From positions 1-42,203 of the forward strand of contig JAPLMO010000035.1 in assembly GCA_026386995.1 (NCBI GenBank): a DNA stretch of 42,203 bases, read 5' to 3'. This DNA is from Planctomycetota bacterium (GTDB taxonomy: Bacteria; Planctomycetota; Phycisphaerae; FEN-1346). The notes below the pieces were generated by a model. It was not told the DNA's origin, did not search any database, and saw only the letters and a list, made by a program, of their open reading frames with translations. The position numbers and the translations under genes were made by a program. Below are positions 34,073-41,755 of this stretch, in pieces. Position 1 is the stretch's first letter, and each line of letters starts with the position of its first letter.

Positions 34073-35372
34073 GTGGCCAAGAAAACGCTCGACCAACTGT
34101 CGATGAAGGGCAAACGGGTCCTGGTGCGCGTCGATTTCAACGTTCCCCTGGACGACAATGGCAACGTGACCGATGACCGGCGCATCCGCATGGCGCTGCC
34201 GACGATCAAGTGCGCGTCGGCGGCAGGCGGCCGGGTCATCCTGATGAGCCACCTCGGGCGCGCTCCCGACGATCAAGTGCGCGTCGGCGGCGGGCGGCCG
34301 GGTCATCCTGATGAGCCATCTCGGGCGGCCGGACGGCAAGCCGGACCCCGCCATGAGCATGAAGCCGACGGCCGTCAGCCTGGCGGGCCTCCTGGGCCGC
34401 GAGGTCCGGTTCGCCCCGGACTGCATCGGGCCGAAGGTCGAGAAGATGGTCGCGTCCATGAAGGACGGCGAGATCCTCGTCCTGGAGAACCTGCGGTTCC
34501 ATGCGGGCGAAGAGGCGAACGATCCCGAGTTCACGGCCGCTCTGCGGAACCTGGCCGACGTGTATGTCAACGACGCCTTCGGCACCGCGCACCGCAAGCA
34601 CGCCTCGACGTACGGCGTTGCGGCGCTGATGCCCCAGGGGTCGCGGGCCGTGGGCTTTTTGATCGAGAAGGAACTGAAGTTCCTCGGCGAGGCCCTCGAG
34701 AAGCCCGTGCGTCCGTTCGTGGCCGTCCTCGGCGGCGCAAAGGTCTCGGACAAGATCGCGGTCATCGAAAACCTGCTAGGCAAGTGCGACCGCCTGCTCA
34801 TTGGCGGCGCGATGGCCTACGTGTTCATGGTGGCGCGCGGCGAGAATGTCGGCAAGTCGAAGGTCGAGCGCGAGGTCGTCAAGAAGAAGGGCGGCTCGAA
34901 GAAGGACATGATCGCCATCGCGGCCAGGCTGCTCGAGAAGATCAAGGCCGCCAAGTGCGAGGTCATCTTCCCGGTGGACCACCTCGTGGCGAAGGCATTT
35001 GCCGCTGATGCCGAGACCGACGTTCAATCGCCCGACATCCAGGACGGCTGGATCGGCCTGGACATCGGCCCCGAGACGATCGGCCTGTACTGCGAAAAAC
35101 TCGCCGACGCCAAGACGGTAGTGTGGAACGGCCCGATGGGTGTCTTCGAGATGGCGGCGTTCGCCGAGGGCAGCAAGGCCCTGTGCGCGGCGATGGCCAA
35201 GATCGCGGGGCAGGGCGGCACGGTGGTCGTCGGCGGCGGCGATACGGCGGCGGCCGTCGAGAAGTTCGGCCTGGCCGAGAAGATGACCCACATCTCCACC
35301 GGCGGCGGCGCGAGTCTGGAATTCCTCGAAGGCAAGCCCTTCGAGACGATCAACATCCTCGACGACGCGTAA
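34073..35372 (+). pseudogene. pgk: Phosphoglycerate kinase, frameshifted by a 67-bp tandem duplication
   Basis: Starts GTG 34073 (GGGAG upstream). The first frame reads [30 protein letters not shown] and VILMSHLGR, then goes out of frame at about 34262. The rest lies in another frame from about 34280 to 35372 ([80 protein letters not shown]). Positions 34201-34267 and 34268-34334 are an imperfect tandem repeat with a 67-bp period (not a multiple of 3). Deleting one copy restores a normal PGK. It transfers phosphate between 1,3-bisphosphoglycerate and ADP and is expected to be essential, so an assembly chimera is likely. Confidence 0.95.
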
Positions 35373-35387
35373 CGCAAGGCCCGAATC

Positions 35388-35468
35388 GGGTGCCACGGTT
35401 GCGCCGTTCAGCAGCCGTGTGGTCGTTGCACGCCGAGCACGGCTGCCAACAGCGCAGCCGTGGCACCC
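35388..35468. repeat. Palindromic element, family B, core only
   Basis: GGGTGCCACGGTTGCGCCGT and complement ending at 35468, without the outer ends seen in other family B copies. It starts 16 bp after the pgk stop. Confidence 0.75.
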
Positions 35469-35533
35469 GGCGCGAGACGAAGGCGAGCGCGTTGGAGTTT
35501 CGACCAGGGTCATTTCGCAAGAGGTGGCGACGC

Positions 35534-36220
35534 TTGAAACGTTCGCTCAACCAGTTGCCGTGCGTGGCCATAGCGCCTTCGCTCCTGGCCTCGGACTTCG
35601 CGCACCTGGCCGACGAGGTCCGGAAGGTCGAGGCCGCCGGGGCCGACCTGCTGCACGTGGACGTGATGGACGGCCACTTTGTCCCCAACATCACGATGGG
35701 GCCGGTGGTCGTTGAACACATCCGGGGCGTGACGGACCTTATCCTGGACGTCCACCTGATGATTTCGGAGCCGGGCCGGTACATTCAGGCGTTCGCCGCG
35801 GCGGGCGCCGACAACCTGACGTTTCACGCCGAGGTCGTGGCCGACCCGCGGGCGATGGCCGACCGCATTCATGAACTCGGCTGCGACGCCGGCATCTCGA
35901 TCAACCCGGACGGCCCGATGGACCGCGTTCGCCAGGCCGTGCCGCACGTGGACATGGTGCTTATGATGACGATCTTCGCGGGGTTCGGCGGCCAGAAGTT
36001 CATGCCCGAGGTCCTGCCGAACATCCGCACCGTGAAGAGTTGGCTCACGACGCAGCGTCTGGAAGTGGACGGCGGCATTTATCCCGACACGATCGGCCAG
36101 GCGGCCGAGGCGGGGGCGGACACGTTCGTTTCGGGCACGGGCGTTTTTCGCGCGGCCGACCGCGACTACGCGCGCGCCATCGCGGCACTGCGGCAGGCGG
36201 CGGGCGCGTGTTTAGCGTAG
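35534..36220 (+). CDS. rpe: Ribulose-phosphate 3-epimerase
   Basis: 228 residues from TTG 35534 (AGAGGTGG upstream); a GTG at 35564 is an alternative. It interconverts ribulose-5-phosphate and xylulose-5-phosphate in the pentose phosphate pathway. TIM-barrel motifs present are IAPSLLASDFAHL, LLHVDVMDGHFVPNITMGP (metal-binding His and Asp), LDVHLMISEPGRYIQ, MMTIFAGFGGQKFMPEVLPN and LEVDGGIYPDT. The last codons (CLA and the stop) coincide with the first bases of a family C repeat element, so the native C-terminus has been replaced or trimmed by that element. Confidence 0.95.
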   Translation: MKRSLNQLPCVAIAPSLLASDFAHLADEVRKVEAAGADLLHVDVMDGHFVPNITMGPVVVEHIRGVTDLILDVHLMISEPGRYIQAFAAAGADNLTFHAEVVADPRAMADRIHELGCDAGISINPDGPMDRVRQAVPHVDMVLMMTIFAGFGGQKFMPEVLPNIRTVKSWLTTQRLEVDGGIYPDTIGQAAEAGADTFVSGTGVFRAADRDYARAIAALRQAAGACLA

Positions 36221-36387
36221 ATGGGTGGCATGGTCACGCTTTTGCGTGACCATGTCGCACTGACGGGCCAGGCGCTGTTGGAGGCGCATGGTCACGCTTT
36301 TGCGTGACCATGTCGCACTGACGGGCCAGGCGCTGTTGGAGGCGCATGGTCACGCAAAAGCGTGACCATGCCACCCGGCGATAAACA
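36209..36387. repeat. MITE-like palindromic element, family C, copy 2 with internal duplication
   Basis: Ends TGTTTAGCGTAGATGGGTGG and CCACCCGGCGATAAACA are imperfect inverted repeats. Inside, the CATGGTCACGCTTTTGCGTG unit occurs at 36229 and 36287, and the closing arm at 36345, an exact 58-bp spacing. It supplies the rpe stop codon and ends 55 bp before accD. Confidence 0.85.
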
Positions 36388-36441
36388 GATGCGGCGGCGC
36401 AGGCGCAGGTAAAGTAACGCAGGGCGAAGCGGCGAGACTCT

Positions 36442-37260
36442 ATGGCCATCGACGGGCGGACAAAAAAGAAGGACATCCCCGAGGGCCTGTGGCTCCGATG
36501 CCCCGGCTGCGAGGAGATGGTCTTCCGCAAACGCGTGGAGGAGAACCTCCACGTCTGCCCCGAGTGCCAGTATCACTTCAAGATCGGGGCCCGTCAGCGG
36601 ATCAGCCTTCTGGCGGATGCCGATAGTTTCGAGGAATATCTGCCGAACCTGATGTCGCCGGACCCGCTGAAATTCGTCGACCGCAAGAGTTACGTCGAGC
36701 GCCTGGCCGATGCGCAGCGCCAGACCAACCTCTACGACGCCGCCGTCGTCGGCCGCGCCTACATCAAGGGCCGCCCGTTGGTCCTGGGGGCGCTGGACCC
36801 GAACTTCATCATGGGCTCCATGGGCTCGGTCGTCGGCGAGAAGGTGACGGTCGCGGCCGAGAAGGCCACGGAACTCGGGCTGCCGCTCGTCATCTGCAGC
36901 GCTTCCGGCGGCGCCCGGATGATGGAGGGAATACTCAGTCTGGCCCAGATGGCCAAGACCAGCGCGGCCGTCTCGCGGCTTAACAGGGCGGGGGGGTTCT
37001 TCGTCAGCGTGATGACCAACCCGACGACCGCCGGTGTCGCCGCCAGTTACGCGTCCCTCGGGGACATCATCATCGCGGAGCCCAGGGCCATGATCGGGTT
37101 CACTGGGCCGCGCGTCATCTATCAGACCATGAAGCAGGAGTTGCCCGAGGGATTCCAGACGGCCGAGTTCATGATGGAACACGGCTTCGTGGACCGGATC
37201 GTGCCTCGGGCGAGCCTCCGCAGCGAACTTGCGGCGATGATCGACCACTTCTGCAAGTAG
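36442..37260 (+). CDS. accD: Acetyl-CoA carboxylase carboxyltransferase subunit beta
   Basis: 272 residues, normal for AccD. With AccA it forms the carboxyltransferase that moves CO2 from biotin to acetyl-CoA, the first step of fatty acid synthesis. The N-terminal zinc ribbon has Cys20, Cys23, Cys39 and Cys42 (CPGC and CPEC). The crotonase-like core shows [68 protein letters not shown] and [18 protein letters not shown]. No accA is adjacent. The ribosome site is weak. Confidence 0.96.
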   Translation: MAIDGRTKKKDIPEGLWLRCPGCEEMVFRKRVEENLHVCPECQYHFKIGARQRISLLADADSFEEYLPNLMSPDPLKFVDRKSYVERLADAQRQTNLYDAAVVGRAYIKGRPLVLGALDPNFIMGSMGSVVGEKVTVAAEKATELGLPLVICSASGGARMMEGILSLAQMAKTSAAVSRLNRAGGFFVSVMTNPTTAGVAASYASLGDIIIAEPRAMIGFTGPRVIYQTMKQELPEGFQTAEFMMEHGFVDRIVPRASLRSELAAMIDHFCK

Positions 37261-37361
37261 TCGCCGCCGGACCTGGACCTGCACTTGATCGTGGACAACT
37301 ACGCCCTTGGATAAGATATCATCTGAGTGAAGCACTGCACTAGGAGTTGCCTTCCTGCTTC

Positions 37362-38654
37362 CTATCCGACGGGCACGCCCGCGCGCTCGCGCATGAGCCA
37401 CGAAAGCCGCTTCTGCATCTCGGCGTACTCGGCCTGCTCTTTGCGGCGGGCCGCATCGATGGTGTCGTAATCGCGCCGCAGCGTGGCCACGACGTCGCCG
37501 TCCAGGCCGCCGCTGGTGACGAGCCTGCCGATCACGCCGAATGCCTCGGCGGCGGTCATGCCGGGGCGGTACGGCCGGTCTTCGGCCACGGCCGTGAACA
37601 CGTCGGCCACGGCCATGATTCTCGACCCCAGGGTCAGGCTCTCGCCGGTATGATGGAACGGGTAGCCCTTGCCGTCGAGCCGTTCGTGGTGAAATGCCGC
37701 CCACTCGCTTATCTGAGGCATGCCTCCGACGGTGTCCAGGATGCGGAACGTGTGGTAGGTGTGGCCCCTGACGACGGCCATCTCGTTGTCGTTCAACCGG
37801 TTGGGCTTGTCCAGAATCTCGGTCTGGACGCTGAGTTTGCCGAGGTCATGGAGGTAGCCCGCGGCCCGCATCTGGCACAGTTCGCGGGGCGAAAAACTCA
37901 GTTGCTTCGCCAGGGCGCCCGCCGTCGCCGTGACGCCCGCCGAGTGGACGGCCGTCCACCGACTGGCGGCGTCCACCACCCGCGCGAACACCCGCGCGAT
38001 CAAGCCGAGGCCGTTCTCGTCGACGCTCAGCACGGGCCAGTCCATCTGCCGGAGCAGGACGCCGTAAATCCGCTGGCAGGCGATGTCCAGCCAGAACGCC
38101 TCGATGCCCGAGACGTCGCGGAACGCCTCGACGCAATCGGGATGGAACTGTTCGCCCGAAAGAGAGTGCACCTTCTCCTTGATGAACGCGATCTGCTGAA
38201 GGACCGGGACGTCGCGGTCGATCATGCGTTCGACCGCATCGGCCAGGACCAGCAGGTGGGCGGCCATCGGAACGGCCTCGCCGTCGGATTCGGCCCCACG
38301 GCCGTCCGCCCACGGGGTGTGATGGTGGCGGATGCATCTGGCGGCGTCGGCGAACAGCGGGTTATCTCTCAGGAGTTCGTATCCCACCTCCGCATGCCAT
38401 CTAACCGACTCCAACTGTCCCCACCGCAAGGCCCGCACGCGGTTCTCGAGGCCGATGATCCCGATATCGTGCAACTCGGCCGCGTTGAACACGTTCAGCA
38501 GGTCCGTGCCCTTCAGGCCCATGTGGCGGCCCATGCTCGTCGCGATGTACGCGACCCGGTGCTGATGATCCACGACGTGCGGGTGAACGTGGTCCAGGGC
38601 TTCCGATAGCGACAGGATCAGACGATGCAGCGGCACTTGAGGGTTGACGATCAC
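37362..38654 (-). CDS. Double HD-domain protein with C-terminal HD-GYP
   Basis: 430 residues from GTG 38654, placed 7 nt after GGAG. Residues about 20-150 form a first HD domain (HQHRVAYIATSMGRHMGL and NAAELHDIGIIGLENRVRAL, RHHHTPW). Residues about 230-400 form a second domain of HD-GYP type (HSAGVTATAGALAKQL, AAGYLHDLGKLSVQTEILDK, FHHERLDGKGYPF, SRIMAVADVFTAVAEDRPYR). HD-GYP enzymes hydrolyse cyclic-di-GMP or related cyclic dinucleotides; the metal-binding H/D positions and HHERLDGKGYP look intact. No GGDEF or receiver is fused. It is convergent with accD. Confidence 0.88.
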   Translation of the reverse strand: MIVNPQVPLHRLILSLSEALDHVHPHVVDHQHRVAYIATSMGRHMGLKGTDLLNVFNAAELHDIGIIGLENRVRALRWGQLESVRWHAEVGYELLRDNPLFADAARCIRHHHTPWADGRGAESDGEAVPMAAHLLVLADAVERMIDRDVPVLQQIAFIKEKVHSLSGEQFHPDCVEAFRDVSGIEAFWLDIACQRIYGVLLRQMDWPVLSVDENGLGLIARVFARVVDAASRWTAVHSAGVTATAGALAKQLSFSPRELCQMRAAGYLHDLGKLSVQTEILDKPNRLNDNEMAVVRGHTYHTFRILDTVGGMPQISEWAAFHHERLDGKGYPFHHTGESLTLGSRIMAVADVFTAVAEDRPYRPGMTAAEAFGVIGRLVTSGGLDGDVVATLRRDYDTIDAARRKEQAEYAEMQKRLSWLMRERAGVPVG

Positions 38655-38821
38655 AGATACTCTCCGGGTAGGGGGATGGCGGTACACCAGCGCACTTTTG
38701 TTATCGACCGGCGCGAGGCGGGGCCTTGACGGAATCGCGGGGCCCCGTCAGCGAGCCCACGGCCACGGCCAACCACTGCCGCCGCGTCATGGCGCTCTGC
38801 ACGGTTTCTCCTCCTGCGCGC

Positions 38822-39697
38822 TCAGGCGGACTTGCGAATCTCGATGGGCTTCTTGCCCGGCGGGGCGGGGGTGAAGATGTCCTCGCGCTTCAGGCCCAGT
38901 TCCCTGGCCATCTGGAGGCTGTAATCGAGTTTTCCGGCGTTCAGGCCGCGCCCGTTGGAGCCGAAGGAGAACTTCGCCCCGGCCGCCTTCGCGAGTTTCA
39001 GGAACGCCGGCCGTGGCAGTTTGGCCCAGGAGGCGATCTCGATCGCCACGTGGTTTTTGACGGCGGCGTCGATGATTCGCTTCATCCGCTCCTCGGTCCA
39101 GAGCAAATCGTACTCTGCCGCCAGCACCGCCGGCAGGAACGTTGCGCACGCCAGGATGTCGATGGGCTCCCCGGCCTTGCGGACCGTGAAGTCGGTGTAC
39201 CGCTCCATGAAGTCCTGCTTGTCGGTGATCTTGACCTTCTCGGCCTTCCAGAGTTCGATGCGCGAGCCGTTCTTCTCGACAAACGTCATGGCGTCCGAGA
39301 GGACGAAATCGAGTTTCGCGATCGCCTCTTTCGAGAACACGGTCATCCAGTCATAGCACTCGGCCTGGACGCCCTTCAGGACGCCCTTGCCGTCGAGCAT
39401 GGCCATGAACCGCGCGAGGTCCTCGTCGTTGCCCAGGACCACGGGGTACTTGTTCTCCTTCGTGCCGGCGTGCTCGACGATGCCGAACGGGATGCCCCGC
39501 GCCTTGGCGATCTCGGCGATCTTGTCGATGCCGAATTCGTCCAGGTGCACGTGATAGTCGACGACCGGCAGGTCGAGGCCCTCGGTCGGGACCTTTGTGA
39601 CCTTTTCGGCCGCCGCGCGGCCGGCGCCAAGGATCGTGACCGTGCCGGCGGCGGCTGCACCTGCCAGGAACTGACGCCTGCGGATCCAATTCTTCAT
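38822..39697 (-). CDS. Tat-exported PHP-like metal-dependent hydrolase
   Basis: 291 residues from ATG 39697 (AAGGGA upstream). The N-terminus has a twin-arginine signal (RRRQFLAGAAAAGTVTILG), so it is exported folded. The mature domain starts VVDYHVHLDEFG, the HxH metal motif of PHP-type hydrolases, followed by GIPFGIVEHAG. Later come LKGVQAECYDW, HVAIEIASWAKLPRPAFLKL and AKFSFGSNGRG, which fit a seven-stranded barrel. PHP relatives act as phosphoesterases or histidinol-phosphate-type phosphatases. The substrate is unknown. Confidence 0.75.
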   Translation of the reverse strand: MKNWIRRRQFLAGAAAAGTVTILGAGRAAAEKVTKVPTEGLDLPVVDYHVHLDEFGIDKIAEIAKARGIPFGIVEHAGTKENKYPVVLGNDEDLARFMAMLDGKGVLKGVQAECYDWMTVFSKEAIAKLDFVLSDAMTFVEKNGSRIELWKAEKVKITDKQDFMERYTDFTVRKAGEPIDILACATFLPAVLAAEYDLLWTEERMKRIIDAAVKNHVAIEIASWAKLPRPAFLKLAKAAGAKFSFGSNGRGLNAGKLDYSLQMARELGLKREDIFTPAPPGKKPIEIRKSA

Positions 39698-39724
39698 GGT
39701 AATCCCTTCTTGCACGGGTTCGAT

Positions 39725-39784
39725 GGCCGATGTGCGACGATGCTACCGCCCCGCGCATCTGGTTGCAATGCCCCGGGCGCGCGG
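39725..39784. repeat. 60-bp exact direct repeat, copy 1
   Basis: Identical to 41433-41492, starting GGCCGATGTGCGACGATGCT and ending CCCCGGGCGCGCGG. It lies upstream of the hydrolase gene; the other copy follows a family B element. Confidence 0.9.
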
Positions 39785-39912
39785 TATGCTGGGCGTGCCA
39801 ACGTTGACCTCCGGCCGCACGGTTTTGCCGCCGTTCGCCTTCTGCCATAGCGTTTAGGCTATCTTTAGTCATTCCGATGTCGGTATGGTAGCAGAAATTT
39901 TTCTAATTTCGT

Positions 39913-39941
39913 TTGACTGGGGCGGTTTTCTGTGCTATAGT
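39913..39941 (+). promoter_or_regulatory. Sigma70-like promoter of the PEP-CTERM leader
   Basis: TTGACT (39913-39918) and TATAGT (39936-39941) with a 17-nt spacer, about 250 nt before the PEP-CTERM start codon. Confidence 0.65.
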
Positions 39942-39991
39942 TCTCTCCGGTGGGGCAGTATACGTAGTTCTGAGGGGTATGTTGCGGGGCT

Positions 39992-40087
39992 AGTCTCCGA
40001 TAATCGGAGGCGGCCCTTTTTTCATGTGGGGATGTGCCTGCTGTGGGCCGGCCTCCGACCGAGCAAGTCGGGGGGCGGCCTTTTTCT
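39992..40087 (+). terminator. Two tandem intrinsic terminators inside the leader
   Basis: First, CTCCGA-TAA-TCGGAG followed by GCGGCCC and six T (to about 40022). Second, GGCCGGCCTCCGAC pairs with GTCGGGGGGCGGCC around CGAGCAA, then TTTTTCTTT (40051-40087). Both lie between the promoter and the start codon at 40191. Confidence 0.7.
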
Positions 40088-40190
40088 TTGAGCGGGAACG
40101 CAGCCGTGGGGCCTCGTGCGGCTCCGCGGAGAGACGGTGAATGTCGTAAGGCGACTTTTTCCGAGGGGCTTCTTGAAAGGAGGCTGTACT

Positions 40191-41048
40191 ATGAGTATCA
40201 CGCGATTGGCGGTCGTTCTTTGTGTAGGGCTGGCAGCGGTACTGGCGACTCTGCCGGCGTCGGGCAAGGTCCTTGACATCCCGAATTTTGCCTCGCCTCC
40301 GACGGGAGGGGGGTACTACATCGATCCGATCCTTCCCGGCGAGGGCCGTACGACGAACATCTCGGCGCCCCCGGAGCTTACGTATGGAGCCACCTCGGTC
40401 CCCGACGGTACGGCGAACTGCCTTCAGATGAGATGGGAGCCCACCGATCCCTACCTGGATGCACGCGCCGGCTGGAGGCTGCGCTTCGGGACGGACCCGA
40501 ACCTGGTCAACCACATCCTGAGCCTGTCGATCAATCCGCCCGGCGGGATCGTTGTCGACCCGCTTGGCAATCAGAATTTCGTGGGGATCGCCAGCGCCAC
40601 CATTGACATCCTGGATATCAACCTCGTCTCCTGCGGCGCCTGGGACTTCAACACGGACCAGGCGGGCATGATTGTCCCCCGCAACGATCCGAACGCCCAG
40701 GGCTTTTCGTCGCTCGTCAACAACGTGATGAACACGGTGACCATCAACCTCGGCAACGGTCCTGTCCCGGGCAGCGCTACGGTCAGCGGTGTTGACCCCC
40801 TCACGGGGCCGTTCAATTACACCGCGCCGAACGGCATTTTCCCGGGTCAGGGCAACCTGGCGAATGCCTTCTCCATCGACTTCTACGAGAACGGCAGGCT
40901 GCGCGGCAATTGGCAAATCCCCGGGCAACTAGGCGTTATCGGCGACATCAACTTCTGGGACCACGTTTCGATTACGCCTGAGCCGGCAACGATCTCCCTG
41001 CTGGCGTTGGGCGCGCTGGCGCTGGTGAGCCGCCGCCGGGCGCGGTAG
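40191..41048 (+). CDS. PEP-CTERM sorting-domain protein
   Basis: 285 residues from ATG 40191 behind AAAGGAGG. Residues 1-25 are a signal peptide (LAVVLCVGLAAVLATLPASG). The mature part has no recognised catalytic domain and is rich in Asn, Gly and Pro with beta-like segments (DPNLVNHILSLSINPPGGIV, TVTINLGNGPVPGSATVSGV). The C-terminus is a PEP-CTERM signal: TPEPATISLLALGALALVSR, ending in RRRAR, recognised by an exosortase. It is expected to be exported and anchored or released at the surface. No exosortase gene is in the window. A terminator follows. Confidence 0.9.
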   Translation: MSITRLAVVLCVGLAAVLATLPASGKVLDIPNFASPPTGGGYYIDPILPGEGRTTNISAPPELTYGATSVPDGTANCLQMRWEPTDPYLDARAGWRLRFGTDPNLVNHILSLSINPPGGIVVDPLGNQNFVGIASATIDILDINLVSCGAWDFNTDQAGMIVPRNDPNAQGFSSLVNNVMNTVTINLGNGPVPGSATVSGVDPLTGPFNYTAPNGIFPGQGNLANAFSIDFYENGRLRGNWQIPGQLGVIGDINFWDHVSITPEPATISLLALGALALVSRRRAR

Positions 41049-41088
41049 AGCGGCACGCCGGCGACAATCGGACCATCTTGCATTCCTG

Positions 41089-41115
41089 GGCCCCCCGGCT
41101 CCGGCAAGGGGGGCC
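41089..41115 (+). terminator. Terminator of the PEP-CTERM gene
   Basis: GGCCCCCC and GGGGGGCC arms around an 11-nt loop, then TTGTATTT. Confidence 0.65.
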
Positions 41116-41276
41116 TTGTATTTCCGTTACGTCTTTCAAGTAGATGAAGACCCGGACGGCGGGTACACGGCCAAGGCCGTGGGCGCTTCGATTTTTACGG
41201 AAGCGGATACCCTGACGTCTCCGGCGCTGATCTGGTCAAGGCCCTGGGCCGCATGGGCTACCTTGTGACGCGTTAG
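41116..41276 (+). pseudogene. HicB/HicA toxin-antitoxin remnant
   Basis: Frame 1 from 41116 reads YFRYVFQVDEDPDGGYTAKA and on to VGASIFTEADTLTS, the start of a HicB antitoxin (.V..DpDGGY.A......TEgdTl). From 41217 another frame reads VSGADLVKALGRMGYLVTR and then a stop, the start of a HicA toxin (sG.dlvkaLgr.Gy...R..GSH). The HicB C-terminal region and the HicA catalytic His part are both missing. The joined fragments suggest internal deletion of an antitoxin-first hicBA module. Confidence 0.65.
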
Positions 41277-41303
41277 ACCGGAAGCCACCTTCGTTTGACG
41301 CGG

Positions 41304-41429
41304 GTAGTGCGTCAACTTTAATTATATGGGTGCCACGGCTGCGCAGTTTGCAGCCGTGCGTCCCCGCCGCCGACCACGGCTGTACAAGGCGCAGCCGTGG
41401 CACCCACAGATTTAGTCCTGACAGGCTAC
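41304..41429. repeat. MITE-like palindromic element, family B, copy 4 (inverted)
   Basis: Begins GTAGTGCGTCAACTTTAATT and ends AAATCTG...CCTGACAGGCTAC region (TTTAGTCCTGACAGGCTAC), i.e. the 33898-34026 element in reverse orientation, enclosing GGGTGCCACGGCTGCGCAGT. Confidence 0.85.
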
Positions 41430-41432
41430 TTG

Positions 41433-41492
41433 GGCCGATGTGCGACGATGCTACCGCCCCGCGCATCTGGTTGCAATGCCCCGGGCGCGCGG
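41433..41492. repeat. 60-bp exact direct repeat, copy 2
   Basis: Identical over 60 bp to 39725-39784. It starts four bases after the family B element ends. Confidence 0.9.
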
Positions 41493-41755
41493 CCCGTTCC
41501 AGTTGCGTAAGCCGTCCTCGTTACAAAGCGTTTACAGGACCCCGCCGCGTCATGGGCTACAATGACGGCAGATGACGCAGTACATGCTCCGCCGCATTTT
41601 GCTGGCATGCGTGCGGCCGTGTGTTAGAAAAGTGAGAACTTCTCATGCCGTGCCGGCGTCTAACGGAGTATGCGGATGCGGAACGGACACACCTGCTTGG
41701 GGGCTACCGAATGAAACGCTTCCTTTCCAGTGGACCGAGTACCGAGGGCACAACC

